This document shows, one piece after another, positions 1-11,394 of a DNA stretch of 64,000 nt (the stretch's first letter is position 1; every line of letters begins with the position of its first letter). This DNA comes from Neostapfia colusana. Lineage: Eukaryota > Streptophyta > Magnoliopsida > Poales > Poaceae. Under the pieces are notes generated by a model that was not told the origin of the DNA, ran no database searches, and was given only the letters and a program-made list of their open reading frames with translations. Where the stretch lies: NCBI GenBank assembly GCA_030760725.1, contig JASWHV010000018.1, positions 19,500,273 to 19,564,272 on the forward strand. Direction: 5' to 3'. Made by a program: the position numbers and the translations under genes.

Positions 1-1036
1 AGGACCGGTTCATGCATGCACATGCCAGGATAACAGTGCCACCACAAGGCCAAGTATGGGTGCGGCTTAGCTGAGTAATTAGGTAAGTTGCTAGAGTGTT
101 ATGGATTGTGGAAGGTGCGGGGAACGGGAGTCAAGTGAGGACTGCCCTGGGAACTGCATGGCACAAGAGGGGGCCTGTGGGTGGGAGAATTGGAGATTGT
201 AGCCTGCCGGTGAAACCTTAGTGAGTCCATACATCTAGTAACCCCTTTTTAAAGGCTATTTTGTGATCTCTTGACCATACACCGACGGTTGTGTACTGGT
301 ATAATGGAGGTTCTGCAGTCACCGACGGGTGACGAAATCACAAACTTGTGGCTAAAGAGGTGCAAATTCTGCAGAGTTATTAAAACTATCATGATAGCCG
401 AGCTTACGGTCACGAGCACCTGGCTAAACTGCCATGATTAGTTGGGATGGGATTTGGCATGGTTTTTGGGATGGTTATTGGGATGGTTATTTGGAAGATT
501 CTTGGTTATGGTTATTGGTTTGGAACTGTTGAATCTGGATGATGAGATGGTTGCATGACTGTTGGGACATGACATGAGATTGGTCTCGGTGTGAGACGAG
601 GTTGTTTATGAGTTGAGATGGTAGCGAATACGAGGAGGTATTCGTGAGTATGAATCAAGGATTGGTTAATGTTCGGATGGAACACGGTAAGTGATGGAGG
701 TATGTTTGTAATTAATACATGTTGGGATTACATCTAAAGTTAAGTTGCTGTTCTATCGTGGTTTTACAAATCTGCTTTTCTGCAAATAAACCTTTTATAC
801 CTACCTTGTTTATGAACTGCATATCATGTGTTTTCCCGCACTTGCTGAGTACATCATTGTACTCAAACTTGCATTATTATTTCATCATCAACAGCAAGAG
901 AAGGCTACTATGAAGACCAAGTGGAACATTAGGGCGTGTGATCTATTCTCAACCTTGCCTGTGGAGGGAGTAGATATGGAGCCACTTCTGTTTAGTTTTG
1001 CTTCCGCATTAGTTTTTGCTTCCGCTGTATAGAAAT
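1..1036 (+). mobile_element. Family A LTR, left part, split by element B
   Basis: Non-coding. It matches the A LTRs at 34642-37683 and 49208-52224 in reverse complement and the solo LTR at 38281-40770 directly; for example the stretch at 1-130 recurs at 39524-39655. It is cut at 1036 by element B and resumes at 15564. The LTR lies in plus orientation because its right part ends in GGGCGTCACA at 15750. Its 5' end is outside the window, so it may be a solo LTR or the 3' LTR of an A element. No gene is visible. Confidence 0.9.
1032..1036. repeat. Target-site duplication GAAAT, left copy
   Basis: GAAAT directly precedes the B terminus TGACACGACC at 1037. It recurs at 15559-15563, directly after the other B terminus. 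A 5-bp duplication is standard for gypsy integrases and fixes the limits of element B. Confidence 0.93.
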
Positions 1037-1335
1037 TGACACGACCCCAACGGTCTTGTCGAGCCAGGATCACGCTGAGGGATGCTGTGTTGCACAGCAC
1101 CGTATAACACACGTCAAAGGTACAAAGCGGAAGCGAAATTTTATTACATAAACAAGTTATGAACATGTTTACATCAAAATAAGTTCAGTCTACACTCGCG
1201 GGCGTAGACTAAGCATCAAGTGCACGTTCAGCCCTTGAACGTGCCTGTCGGTACCCGCGATATGGGGTACCCCCGCGCACAGGGGAAAATGCCTATGGAC
1301 CTCGCCCTTCTCCGCAGGGAAAGCTCCGGAGGTGC

Positions 1336-1617
1336 CACGTGTCTAGTGGGGCCGGACCTCCCTCTCCTCAGAGGAGAGCTCCGGGCTCGCCACGTGGCCT
1401 ACAACAGCCAGACCTCCCCCCTCCGAGGGGAGAGCTCCGAAGGTGCCACGTGTCCCACGGGGCCGGACCTCCCTCTCCTCAGAGGAGAGCTCCGGACCCG
1501 CCACGTGACCGGCAGAAGCCGGACCTCCCCCTCCGCTGGGAGAGGTCCGAAGGCTCCACGTGTCTTGCGGGGCCGGACCTCCCTCTCCACTGGGGAGGGC
1601 TCCGGGCCCGCCACGTG
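1336..1617 (+). promoter_or_regulatory. Phased G-box array in C LTR, six CACGTG sites
   Basis: CACGTG begins at 1336, 1391, 1447, 1502, 1557 and 1612, so the spacing is 55-56 bp. Between sites the order is a GCCGGACCTC-type block, then a GAGCTCCG-type block. The array is about 410 bp upstream of the TATA box, in the presumed U3. G-boxes are bound by plant bZIP and bHLH factors. Promoter activity here is inferred. Confidence 0.8.
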
Positions 1618-2020
1618 TCCAGCAGAACAGCGCTGCCTGCCCCCGGGCGGTAGGCAGCGGGCGTAAAGACGCCCCATACCTTGCCCGTACAAGGTATTCA
1701 AGGCCCGCGCCTTCCCAAGACGCGGAGACGCGGAGCACGCCTCTGTCAGGTGCCGTTGCGCCCAGTCGCATCACAGACTGGCATGCGGTGTCAGAGCCTG
1801 CCAGCCAATAAACGCAGCGACAAGACATCCCATGCCGCCCCCGCCGTCATCAACCACTACGACTAGCATGCGGCATGGGCAGGGCTGCAAGACGAAGACT
1901 CAGAAGCCTTCGTCAGAGACAACTACCAGCATAACTGCACATACGGTGGATAAGAGACAATCTCCCGGGGACCACCTGTCGGGTCCCGGGCCCCCCTTGT
2001 AAGCCACCCGAGTCTTGGAC

Positions 2021-2027
2021 TATAAAA
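2021..2027 (+). promoter_or_regulatory. Probable TATA box of C LTR
   Basis: TATAAAA sits in the context CTTGGACTATAAAAGGCTCG. The same motif recurs in reverse complement in the other C LTRs (for example near 20150, 23555 and 32540). That conservation and its position downstream of the G-box array support a core promoter. Confidence 0.75.
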
Positions 2028-4390
2028 GGCTCGGGTAGGCGACGTTAGCAAGGGTTCGAACCCTGTTGGTTCGCACCTCTGCAACTCATACGCTAGCCAT
2101 TCACACCCAAGCTGTAACTCACCCCCAAGCTCAGGACTCCGGTTCTGAGCAGCAAGCAATACAGCGAGCTCCATAGCTCGCCGTGGACGTAGGGTTTTAC
2201 GCTCCGGCGGCCTGAACCACGTAAAACTCACCGTGTCAAGCTCTTACTAACTCGTCCATCCGTGCAACCTCTCCGCAAGGGATTAGCCCCACCAAAAAAA
2301 GAACCTCCGTGGGCTGCTCAGTGCAGGCCCGGGGGAAGTGTCGACCGAACACTTCGACAGTGCCCTTGCTAGCACACACGCACACTAACTCTGCGGCGTG
2401 CACGACTCCCACTCGACGGGGTTCCCCTCCTGGGGTTCCGTCTCCTCTTCGGGAGTCCCTTCCTCATAGAACCCTGCAAAAGCTTCAAACACAAGCAGTG
2501 AGCACGAAGGCTCAGCAAGACTGACCCGTCTCACCTAAACATGGAACTTCTACATGAGGGGATGATGGGTACATGAGGTAAAATCATTTGCAAAAGACTC
2601 GCCTAATTAGTGGAACCTTACTTTCAAGTTTTAGCAGCAGGTTGTGGAGAACCTTACGCTAAGGTACATGAGAGAGCCTCAATCAAACAAGAAACGCATT
2701 TCTCTCATGTACTTTGCCCAAAGTTGAAATGAACTTTAGTTAGCTCTAAACTACAGCATATCATTAACAATCAGAGTCCATCTTTCAATCAGCAACATTT
2801 TAACATGTAACTAGCCTGTTCTTTCTATGTCACGGTACAGTGAACAAGTGGTACTCACTGACCACGAGGGACGGCGATTATAATCGATTTACACCTGCAG
2901 GGTTACCCGAACAACCCGTCACGTACGCCCGTACTCGATGTTGCCTACAACAACCATCACGGACGCCGTACGCAACCACCTTTCGCTCGTCAGCCAAATA
3001 TTGAACCGGTCCCATCGTCCCGAGCAAGAGGTCTCTGCACGAGCATCTCAGTGCCGCCAGCCGATTTACACCTCAAGCTCTCAACCTACCCTCTGAACGA
3101 CAGGCAATGCCTCAATACCCAGCTACCCGAGTTACATCAGTTTCCCGGTTCCCATATAGCCGGTAGGTCTTTGGTACTGTTCTAGCTTGTTCAACAGGCC
3201 CGCACACGGCTCGGTCCTCAATCGACACAAGCGGAGCTACAGCACACAGGCCCCAAAGTCCTGCTGCCCTTACCATCCGCTTGGTCTCATTTTCTTGCCA
3301 TGTGTTTCATGTGCTATCACTACCCGAGTTGATTGCCTCTAGCCTATGCTCACGAGTAGTTTCAACTACTCGACTTGTACCGAATCCTACACTATCTTAG
3401 CATTGCAGTAGCTAACGGGGTTTGCAATCCTAAACCCCACCCATGGTGTTCTTGGCTATGCAATTGGGTTTCCAAACAAGACTCTAATACAAAGAATAAA
3501 GTAAACAAGTATGTGCTCAAAACAATAAAAATTTGTAAAAAGGTTAATGCAAACTGGAGCTTGCCTTGCTGCTCTTGGTCGTAGGCTAGCTGTTCCTCCG
3601 GAGTAACGAAGTCTAGGACTTTGGGTTCCTCCTCGACCTTAGCGACTACATGATAGAAGAAACATATGTATCAATTTATATGTATTTGTATTAAGTTTTG
3701 AACTTGTGAAGCTTATAAGTCCCACTAGACAGACTCTATAACTGTGAAACTTATACTGTGGCTTGGTTACAACCTAAACAGAGACTTGGTCAAGTTTTAG
3801 TTGCAGCAAAGCTCATTTGAGCCCTCCACAAGTAATTATGTACTTGACCTTAATTGAAGGCTTTCAGGGTGTTCTAAAGATTTTCATGAAACAAACTATG
3901 ACTTTCTGAAAACTAGATTTTCAGAGGGTTCTAATGGAGTTGGTCTCACTTAATTTGAAGGTTCCTAATTAAAGATATGAGCTAAACAATTTCAGAGAAA
4001 ATTCTGAAAATGTTTCTGAACATTTTCTATTTTCTCTGGAACAGTTTCACTAATCACACCATTAGGTGGATCAAATGAGCTCAAATGGATCTGAAGTTTT
4101 TATTGTAGTTCAGGGATATTTTGGTGAACATCCCAGCAAAATTTCAGAATTTTCCTCCACAGAATTCTCCAGTTGAAATTCCAAACAGTTTAAATGTTGA
4201 GGAATTAATTCTGGAGAAATAAGGGTTTTCATAAAGTGAAACTTGATTTGCTGGAAAGTGCTCAGAGAGCTGAATCCAGCAAAATTTGGTTCACTTGATT
4301 TGGAGCTTTCTAGCCGAAGTTATGAAGATTTGAAGTTTGGAAGAATTCTGAAAATCAGGGAAAAGTTTAAATTCTTAGGGCCCGTGGGGA

Positions 4391-4516
4391 CACGTGTCGA
4401 GCGCGGAGGTGTCCGGCACACCGGGGATACCACACGTGTCGAGCGCGGAGGTGTCCGGCACACCGGGGATACCACACGTGTCGAGCGCGGAGGTGTCCGG
4501 CACACCGGAGCTCACA
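4391..4516. repeat. Triplicated 42-bp unit with G-boxes in B LTR
   Basis: Three head-to-tail 42-bp units; CACGTG begins at 4391, 4433 and 4475. The partner LTR has the same three units at 13630-13755, but its first two sites read CACTTG and CACATG. The solo B LTR has only one unit, near 45172. Because 42 is divisible by 3, spurious open frames run through it. Confidence 0.9.
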
Positions 4517-6318
4517 GGGTATTTGCGCGCCAGCACAGCCGATCCCTGGCCACACCCGATCCCGATTTAAATTCTTCAGCCGCTGATACGTGGGCCAGCC
4601 GGCTTCTTCTTCCTCCCACCGTTCTTTCGCGCCCGCACCGCCGACCTCGCCGGAGCAGACTCGGGGCTCGCCGGCTCGCCGCTGCCGGACCTCCCATGGG
4701 CTGAAACTCGCCGCCAGGGGGTTGTCAACGTCGAGGAACACGTCGGTGGTGTCAGGTCAGGCTGGGGTTGACCGGAAATAGCCCGGCGACGTGCCGCGGC
4801 CTCGGTTGAGGTTTGGCGCCGTCGACCGTGGGTTCTAACCCGCCAATACCTTGAACAAACGGTCCTACAGCATCAGTACACCTCTAGGAAGCTCGACAAG
4901 GTGTCAAAAGGGTTCAGGGGTGGCGGCAAGTCGGTTGGCACCGTGTGACCGATCGTGCCCGCCATGACCGCCCTCGATCGAGCTCGAAATTCGTCACACC
5001 TGGACAGTTTCACGCCGTGGATGCAGAAAAGAACTTGATCACCGGCTAGTCCAGCGTCTATGTGCAGGGTTTGATGACCTCCGAAAGATCATAGAGCGAG
5101 AATTTAAAGAAACCGTACCGGAAGCTCGGGTTACGGTCGCCGGAGCAAAAACTAGAAATTCTCTGTGAATTCTTCACGGTTTGCTTCCAAACTTGGAGGA
5201 GAGCAGCACGGTGGTCGCGTGCTCCTGTTGCCTCTCTTGCTGGACCGTGAAAACGCCTGTGGAACGCTGTCCACGGCGCCTGACCTTCGGCTGTGGTTGA
5301 GTCGCCGCTGTGGCGATCGCTCTCGGGCAAAGGAGGTCGGAACTCGGGGTTTCTGGTGTTGGGGAAGCGGAGTGCGACCTCGGTGGCTGCCTAGTAGCTC
5401 AGGAACGAAGGAGGAGATTGTTCTGCTGGTTTTCCCGATTGAGCAGAGAGCTGCGGCGAGAAACAATGCTGCTGCTCGGGTTTGCCCGCGAGAAGATAAA
5501 GCCGGCCGACTCCTGCTCAGTGGAGGCGGTGCCGGTCGCGTGGGGACGCGAGCAAGCCACTCTGGGCGCCAGCGCGCGGAGAGGGAAGCAGCTGGTGGCG
5601 CCGGTAGCTGCTCGGTGGCACAGCCGACAGCTGCTCGGTGGAATTTCCCACCGAGACTCTGACTTTGGGTGAAAGTTTCTCCTTCTTCCCTCTATGACAT
5701 GTGGGTCCCACCCGGGGTTTTAACCTCTGAAATTTACTCCTAATCACTGTAGTGAACAGTTTGCCCCATAATACCCCTGGGTATTCGAATTATTAACCCA
5801 TGAGCCATTTGAATTTAGTAGAATTCAAATTGGGTTTGGTTTGAATGAATTTCAGCACAAGTTCATTTTGAAATTCAAATAAAGTTTGAATTTCCCCCAC
5901 TTAGCTCATGTCAAGATCAACTCCAAATGGAGTGAAAATTGGTGTGTGGGCTCACAAAAATGTGCTGAGTGAGAATATGCCTCCCACTTTTAAATTCATG
6001 GGATAAAAACAGTTTGAATTTGAATATGGTTTCAAACTGCCCCCTTTCTAGCTGTACCCAAAATGACCTCAAAAGGTTTGGAATTTGGGTGAAACTTGGC
6101 ATGGACATCCTTAGCAATGTGTAGGAGTTTTCATGTGTCCAGCCCACCTATATCACATGTGGGAAATACCACTTTTGCAATGTGTGAGTTTGTTTTCTAA
6201 TGAGCATGTTGATGGTGGTTACTTGCTCTTCATTTGTGTTCATCATCTTTCCTCAAATGAGGTGTGTGGTGCGGTGATGAACACTTCAATTCTTTTGTCA
6301 AAAACTGAGGCCCTTACA

Positions 6319-6353
6319 TTCCTCCCCCCTTAAAAGAATCTCGTCCCGAGATT
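6319..6353 (-). other. Element B polypurine tract and adjoining hairpin
   Basis: On the minus strand the purine run AAGGGGGGAGGAA (6331-6319) abuts the 3' LTR start, as expected for the plus-strand primer. Just upstream, 6337-6353 is a perfect 7-bp stem (AATCTCG/CGAGATT) with a 3-base loop. It overlaps the last codons of the polyprotein. Confidence 0.9.
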
Positions 6354-6699
6354 ATAAGGTGAAAATGAGAGAGAGGACGGTGGAAAATTACCGGATATGC
6401 GACGTGAAAAAGTCAGGGTAGTTGGTACGAAGAAATTCTTCGCTCTCCCATGTCGCTTCATCCATGGAGTGATTACTTTATAGAACCTTGTAGAACCACA
6501 ACGTACGGTTGCATGTGGTTCGGGCCTTTTCATCGATAACCTGCACCGGTTCCTCCCGGTAGGTGAGATCCGGTTGCAGTTCTTCAATGTCTTCCAGCTG
6601 AACGGTAGTTGATAGCTTGAGACACTTCCTCAGCTGGGAAATGTGAAAGACGTCGTGCACACCGGAAAGTGCTTCTGGTAATTTCAGCCGGTATGCCAC
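6330..6699 (-). pseudogene. B integrase C-terminus and chromodomain remnant
   Basis: C-terminal end of pol. Frame 6699-6478 has a VFHISQLRKCL stretch typical of the integrase C-terminal region of gypsy elements, then the EDIEELQPDLTYREEP linker. The chromodomain-like part continues in another frame to about 6330 (a W-S-x-H...EATWE-like pattern), so at least one frameshift separates them. Such tails in chromoviruses are thought to steer integration to particular chromatin. Confidence 0.8.
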
Positions 6700-8010
6700 T
6701 GATCCACATCTTTCGATAATCTGGAATGGAGCGATGAATCGGGTGCCAACTTTCCTCTCACCCCAAATCTGTTTACGCCCTTCGTTGGAGACACCCGTAG
6801 GTATACATGATCTCCAACTTCGAATTGTAATGGGCGCCTTCTCCGGTCCGCATACTGTTTCTGACGGGATTGAGCGGCTTTTAGGTTCGCTTGAATCAGT
6901 TGAACCTTTTCTTCCGCGTTGTTGACAAGGTCAATCCCGAAGGTAACCCTTTCGCCAGACTCACACCAATTCAATGGTGTGCGGCATTTCCTCCCGTATA
7001 GCGCCTCATAGGGCGCCATCTTGATGCTGGCTTGGTTCCCATTGTTGTACGAGAACTCGGCTAACGGCAAGTGATCATCCCAATTCTTGCCGTGGTTGAT
7101 AGCGCAAGCTCGTAGCATGTCTTCTAAGATCTGGTTTACCCGCTCGGTTTGTCCATCCGTCTGCGGGTGGTATGCTGAACTACGGATCAGTTTCGTCCCC
7201 AAGGCAGCGTGCAGCTGCTCCCAAAAACGGGACACAAATAAAGTGCCCTGATCCTATATGATCGTACGGGGTACGCCGTACAAGCATAGGATCCGTGAGA
7301 TGTACAGTTCAGCGTACTTCTTGGCGTTGTAGTTTGTGTTAACCGGGATGAAATGGGCAACTTTGGTGAGCCGATCGACGATCACCCACACAGAATCATG
7401 TTTCTGCAAGGTGGTGGGTAACGATGAAATCCATGCTCACGCCCTCCCACTTCCAGGCAGGAACGCCCAGTGGTTGTAGCAGTCCCGGTTTCCGCATGTG
7501 GTCTGCCTTCACCCTTCGACATGTATCACACTCGGACACGTATTTTGCAGTCTCTCGCTTCATCCGTGTCCACCAAAACTTGCTTCTGAGTTCTTGATAC
7601 ATCTTGTTGCTGCCGGGGTGAATAGAAAACTTTGATAAGTGAGCCTCATCAAAGATTTTCTTCTGTAATTCCGGGTTACGGGGTACGACGATCCGGTCCT
7701 TGAACCATAGGACGCCGTCTCCGTCCTTCCGGAAACATTTCAGCTCCCCACTGTCTACACGTCTCCGCAAATGTGACATGCCCTTGTCATTCTTCTGGGC
7801 TGCCGCTATCTCTTCACGGATGGTGGGGATCAAAGCTAGGTTGTAGAGAGCTCCGTGTGGAATCACATGTAGTGGTGGTTCGCTCTCTTCCAACGGTGTG
7901 ATGGTCAGATTGTTGACGTATGACTTGCGTTCAGCGCATCTGCCACTACGTTTGCCTTGCCCGGATGATAATGGATCTCTATTTCGTAATCCTTTATCAG
8001 TTCTAACCAT
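6684..8010 (-). pseudogene. B integrase (zinc finger and catalytic core), frameshifted
   Basis: DNA strand-transfer enzyme of element B. Frame 8010-7396 holds the HHCC zinc finger: His in HPGSNKMY and the Cys pair in CDTCRRVKADH. The core begins at GVSMDFIV, where the first catalytic Asp lies, and the frame is then lost. A second frame, 7235-6684, has SAYHPQTDGQTERVNQ, with the catalytic Glu, and AEFSYNN. The intervening core (about 7236-7395) is out of frame. The pieces are collinear but cannot yield one protein. Confidence 0.88.
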
Positions 8011-8297
8011 CTTCGTTGCCTCATGTTCAGCTCCTTCTGAGTGAATATGTACTTGAGGCTTTTGTGGTCGGTATATAAATGTACGAGGTTACCGAGTAGG
8101 TAGTGCCTCCACATTTTCAGTGCAAGTACCACGGCAGCGAGCTCCAAATCGTGGGTTGGATAATTTTGCTCATGGTTTCTAAGCTGCCGTGATCCATACG
8201 TGACCACTCTTTGGTCTTGCATCAGCACACATCCGAGCCCAATGCCGGATGCATCACAGTACACATCGAACGGTTTTGTTGTGTCTGGCTGCGCCAA
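7905..8297 (-). pseudogene. B RNase H domain remnant
   Basis: Degrades the RNA strand of the RNA-DNA hybrid during reverse transcription. The frame shows FDVYCDASGIGLGCVL (first catalytic Asp), ELAAVVLALKMWRHYL (Glu) and YTDHKSLKYIF (Asp), then GKANVVADAL, as in gypsy RNase H. A disrupted stretch at about 8298-8342 separates it from RT. Confidence 0.88.
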
Positions 8298-8319
8298 AAC
8301 CGGTGCTTATGTCAGGTGC

Positions 8320-9413
8320 TTAACTAAAGCCTTGAATGCTGCTTAACATGTTGGACTCCAAACATATTTGGTAGCCTTCTCCATGAGCTCTGTCATTGGC
8401 TTGGCAATCTTCGAGAAGTTCGGAATGAACCTCCGATAATATCCCGCGAGTCCGAGGAAACTCCGTACCTTGTGAACAGTTCTCGGGGATTTCCAATTCA
8501 GCACTTGAGTGATCTTGCTCGGGTCTACAGCGATACCCTCCGCTGAGATGATATGCCCGAGGAAAGGCACTTGCGATATTCAAAACTCGCATTTGCTGAA
8601 TTTCGCGTATAACTTGTGATCCCGCAGCCGTTGCAAGACTATACGCAGATGCTTCTTGTGATCTTCTTCCGACTTGGAATATACCAGGATGTCGTCGATG
8701 AAGACCACGACAAAATTGTCCAGCTCCGGCATGAATACCGAGTTCATCAAGTACATGAAATGAGCTGGAGCATTGGTGAGGCCGAAGGGCATGACCAGGT
8801 ACTCATAGAGTCCGTACCTCGTCGAGAAAGCTGTCTTTGGAATGTCCTCTGCCCTTATCTTAATCTGATGGTACCCGGATCTTAAATCCATCTTGGAGAA
8901 GATCTTTGCTTCGACCAACTGATCAAACAACATGTCGATCCGTGGCAACAGGTACTTGTTCTTGATGGTTACGGCATTTAATGGACGATAGTCCACGCAA
9001 AGCCGTAACGTCTCGTCCTTCTTCTTGACAAATAATGCTGAACAGCCCCATGGCGAGGAGCTCGGCCTAATAAAGCCCTTCCCCAGAAGGTCCGTGAGCT
9101 GAGTCTTCAGTTCAGTCAACTCCTTAGGTGCCATCTTGTACGGCCTTCGGGATATTGGCATGGTTCGCGGTGCAAGTTCAATCTTGAATTCCACCTCTCT
9201 ATCGGGTGGCATCCCCGGCAAATCGTCCTGGAATACATCAGGGAACTCTTGGACCACTGGAATATCTTCCAATCTGATAGTAGCGGACTGACAGACACTT
9301 GGAAGTTTTATTTCTGGACAGTCCAGAAATAAAGAGTGCGACCGTGCACTTCTGAGTTTAAATGCACGACTCGAAGGACGGTGTCTAAAACAGCGCCGTG
9401 GCGGGTTAACCAC
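8320..9413 (-). pseudogene. B reverse transcriptase
   Basis: RT in frame 9413-8580, continuing in frame 8570-8343 after a break. Fingers and palm are clear: EFPDVFQDDLPGMPPDREV, GFIRPSSSPWG, LCVDYRPLN, FSKMDLRSGYHQI, MPFGLTNAP and the catalytic VFIDDILVYS (F-x-DD form). The thumb region follows with FLGHIISAEGI and FLGLAGYYRRFI. About 330 codons survive. The frame break at about 8575 disables the protein. Confidence 0.9.
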
Positions 9414-9560
9414 GACATCCCTAGGATGACATCGACCTTCTGTCCCTCTAGGATAATGAGAGACGTGGGGTACACTCTACCCGCTAAGCATAATGGCGCT
9501 TTGGAAACCATTACGCTTGCTGAAATCTTTCCACCCATGCCGAGCCCGTCCCTCCACCGG
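9308..9560 (-). pseudogene. B protease, C-terminal part only
   Basis: Frame 9628-9308 contains VDVILGMSWLTRHGAV, the conserved C-terminal protease motif of Tekay-type elements. The catalytic D-S/T-G triad expected further upstream is absent. That position is filled by an unrelated sequence (9477-9896), so protease is truncated by replacement. Confidence 0.75.
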
Positions 9561-9896
9561 AACGAGCGCGTATGGAGTGCCCTCCATAGCCTGCACGTGT
9601 AGTTGGCAGAAACGTGACATAGTGTCACGGGCTGCCACTTGCCACATCCCTTCCGGTTGTCTTCCTCTCACCGTGACGGTGAACGGCACCCAACCGGGTG
9701 ACGTAGGTCCTGCAGGGACTTTGACATAGATCGTCCACGTCTTGTTCCCCTCTTCGCCTTCTTCTTTGGCGAAGTATTGCGGCATCTGGTTGTACCTGAA
9801 ATATTGGAGCATTTGCCACAATGCTTCCGGGTAGCCGCGACGGTGAGAACAGTGGGACATCACCCACCCGTTCTCCAATTGCTTATCTGCTGTCAT
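9477..9896 (-). CDS. Unrecognised ORF in place of gag, possible captured gene fragment
   Basis: A 139-codon frame with a true ATG at 9896. It contains HRRGYPEALWQMLQYFRYN, WTIYVKVPAGP, PFTVTVRGRQPEG and VAARDTMSRFC. There is no gag core, no CCHC knuckle and no membrane segment. Directly upstream on the minus strand is ATATATTTTTACAG then ATG, which looks like a 3' splice site. AT-rich, intron-like sequence lies behind it, and the 3' end runs into protease sequence. I infer capture of part of a host gene with an intron. I do not recognise the family. A retroelement accessory domain is the alternative. Confidence 0.5.
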   Translation of the reverse strand: MTADKQLENGWVMSHCSHRRGYPEALWQMLQYFRYNQMPQYFAKEEGEEGNKTWTIYVKVPAGPTSPGWVPFTVTVRGRQPEGMWQVAARDTMSRFCQLHVQAMEGTPYALVPVEGRARHGWKDFSKRNGFQSAIMLSG

Positions 9897-11379
9897 CTGT
9901 AAAAATATATTTGAGAAATATCAAATATTTATTTAAACAGTAAACCTCTGAGTTATAACATAAAACATGTCATTGAACCCATAAAACTTGGAAACATAGT
10001 TCAAATTTAAACAAATTTGACTGCTGATCTGCTGTTCCCATGACAGCCCTGACCAGTTTCCATTCCAACCTGATTTAGGCCATGTTAAAACAAAACTAAT
10101 TCTGGAGATCAACATCAAAGTTAAAGCTAACTTCAATAGCTTTCCAGAAAGTACTTTCTTGGCCTAAGATCTGTCTTTGTTCAAAAGTTATGAGATGTCA
10201 AAGTTAATAGAATTTCTGGAGAAAATTGGACAGCACCTCCCTGCTTTAGGTACCGATTAAATCCAAGAATTCCAGTTAACTCTGTTCCTAATCTAACAAA
10301 ACTTTCTGTTAAAAAGTTGTAACCCATCTCATAAGCTTTCCAGAACTACCTCATTTTCTATCTTTGGATTTTTATGCAGGAAGTTATGCTTAATTTACAG
10401 GGAGTCTACAGAGAGTCTTTATCTCTGTCCTGTTTTCTGGACGGTTTCAACTCTACTGCATTTTTCGAGGGTTTAAGGGATGAAATACCTCTGGACCTCA
10501 ACAGAAGAGTTGTAAATCTATTCCAAAGCTTTCCAGAAATGTATCATATGACTCCAACCCCGAAAGAACTCAACCTCTAACCTCTGGTTAACTTCAGCCT
10601 TGATTCAGCTGAAAACAGAGTGCTCTGTCCTTAACAGCCTATAAGTTGAAAACTTGTTAACTTTGAATATCCTGTTCAAGGAAAGGAGTTACATCAAGTT
10701 TTACTACTTTAGATCAAAACCTTCAAGTTTTAAATGAAGTTGTTCATTTAGTTGGGGTGTGACGTCGATGCGTCACTAGATTATGCCGGTACTACGTCCT
10801 CACAAAGAAAAACCTATACAGGACTTAGCCGGCTTCGTTATTTCAGTGGCACTAAACGTCACTCGCACACGGATGCTACACGTCTACCGTTTTGTGGTCA
10901 GGCTACCTGCAGAAACTCAAGCAATCGTCAGACTCGGCTGCACACCGATCCCGGAATCCATACAGTTCGTACACCCGGCCGTCATCACTCGCCCGGATGT
11001 TCTCAAGCCAACCACGCCTTGAGTTACGTGTTCACGTTTCAGACCACGTGACAGGGTCTCCCAAGTTGCACCACGAACGACAGGGACAGACGTTGCTCGA
11101 ATACCCCAAACGACATGAAGAGTCGTAGAGGATATCAAAGCGGTTCGGGTTACCTGCCACCCGTGGGGCTCCACCCTTCAGCTTGTGCGCACTGGTGGAC
11201 AGCGCTTACGTGTACCCCCCAAGACATAAACGTCCCGAGATACACGATTTTCCGACATAGACAAATAGTTTAGTATGCCACTTTCTATATGCTAATAACA
11301 TCCTTATACGGGCTACTAATTCGTTCCTCACTGGATTTTTGAAAAAGATGACCTTTGTACTGTGTTAAACCTCAAGCGA
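9897..11379 (-). other. B leader region, no recognised gene
   Basis: 1.5 kb between the primer site and the ORF at 9896. 9897-10740 is AT-rich and intron-like. 10750-11200 is more GC-rich and has short open frames on both strands (plus 10783-11022, minus 11174-10917) that I cannot identify. A normal chromovirus would carry gag here, and none is visible. Confidence 0.6.
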
Positions 11380-11391
11380 GCTCTGATACCA
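11380..11391 (-). other. Element B primer-binding site (initiator Met-tRNA)
   Basis: The minus strand reads TGGTATCAGAGC, three bases inside the 5' LTR end at 11395. It is complementary to the 3' end of plant initiator methionine tRNA and is the usual site in Tekay/Del elements. It confirms minus orientation. Confidence 0.93.
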
Positions 11392-11394
11392 TGC

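Larger units (their letters stand above)
1246..2359 (+). mobile_element. Solo LTR of family C
   Basis: It begins TGTCGGTACC and ends CACTTCGACA, flanked by GTGCC at 1241-1245 and 2360-2364. The B 5' LTR shows the empty site at about 11605. It carries six G-boxes at 1336-1617, a TATA box at 2021, and a conserved block around 2190-2250 present in all C LTRs of the window. With no internal region, it is the footprint of LTR-LTR recombination. It lies opposite to the other C copies here. Confidence 0.95.
1037..6318 (-). repeat. Element B 3' LTR, carrying a solo C LTR
   Basis: On the minus strand it begins TGTAAGGGCC at 6318 and ends GTCGTGTCA at 1037. It pairs along its length with 11395-15558. 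Without the inserted 1114-bp C LTR and its duplicated GTGCC it is about 4163 bp, against 4164 bp for the 5' LTR. It holds a 42-bp tandem repeat at 4391-4516. Open frames across 4243-5670 recur identically at 13482-14911 and are by-products of GC-rich LTR sequence. Confidence 0.92.

Noticed and set aside
4243..5670. Possible host exons (several frames over 100 codons)
   Set aside because: Duplicated in the other B LTR at 13482-14911 with changes spread over all codon positions. It is LTR sequence.
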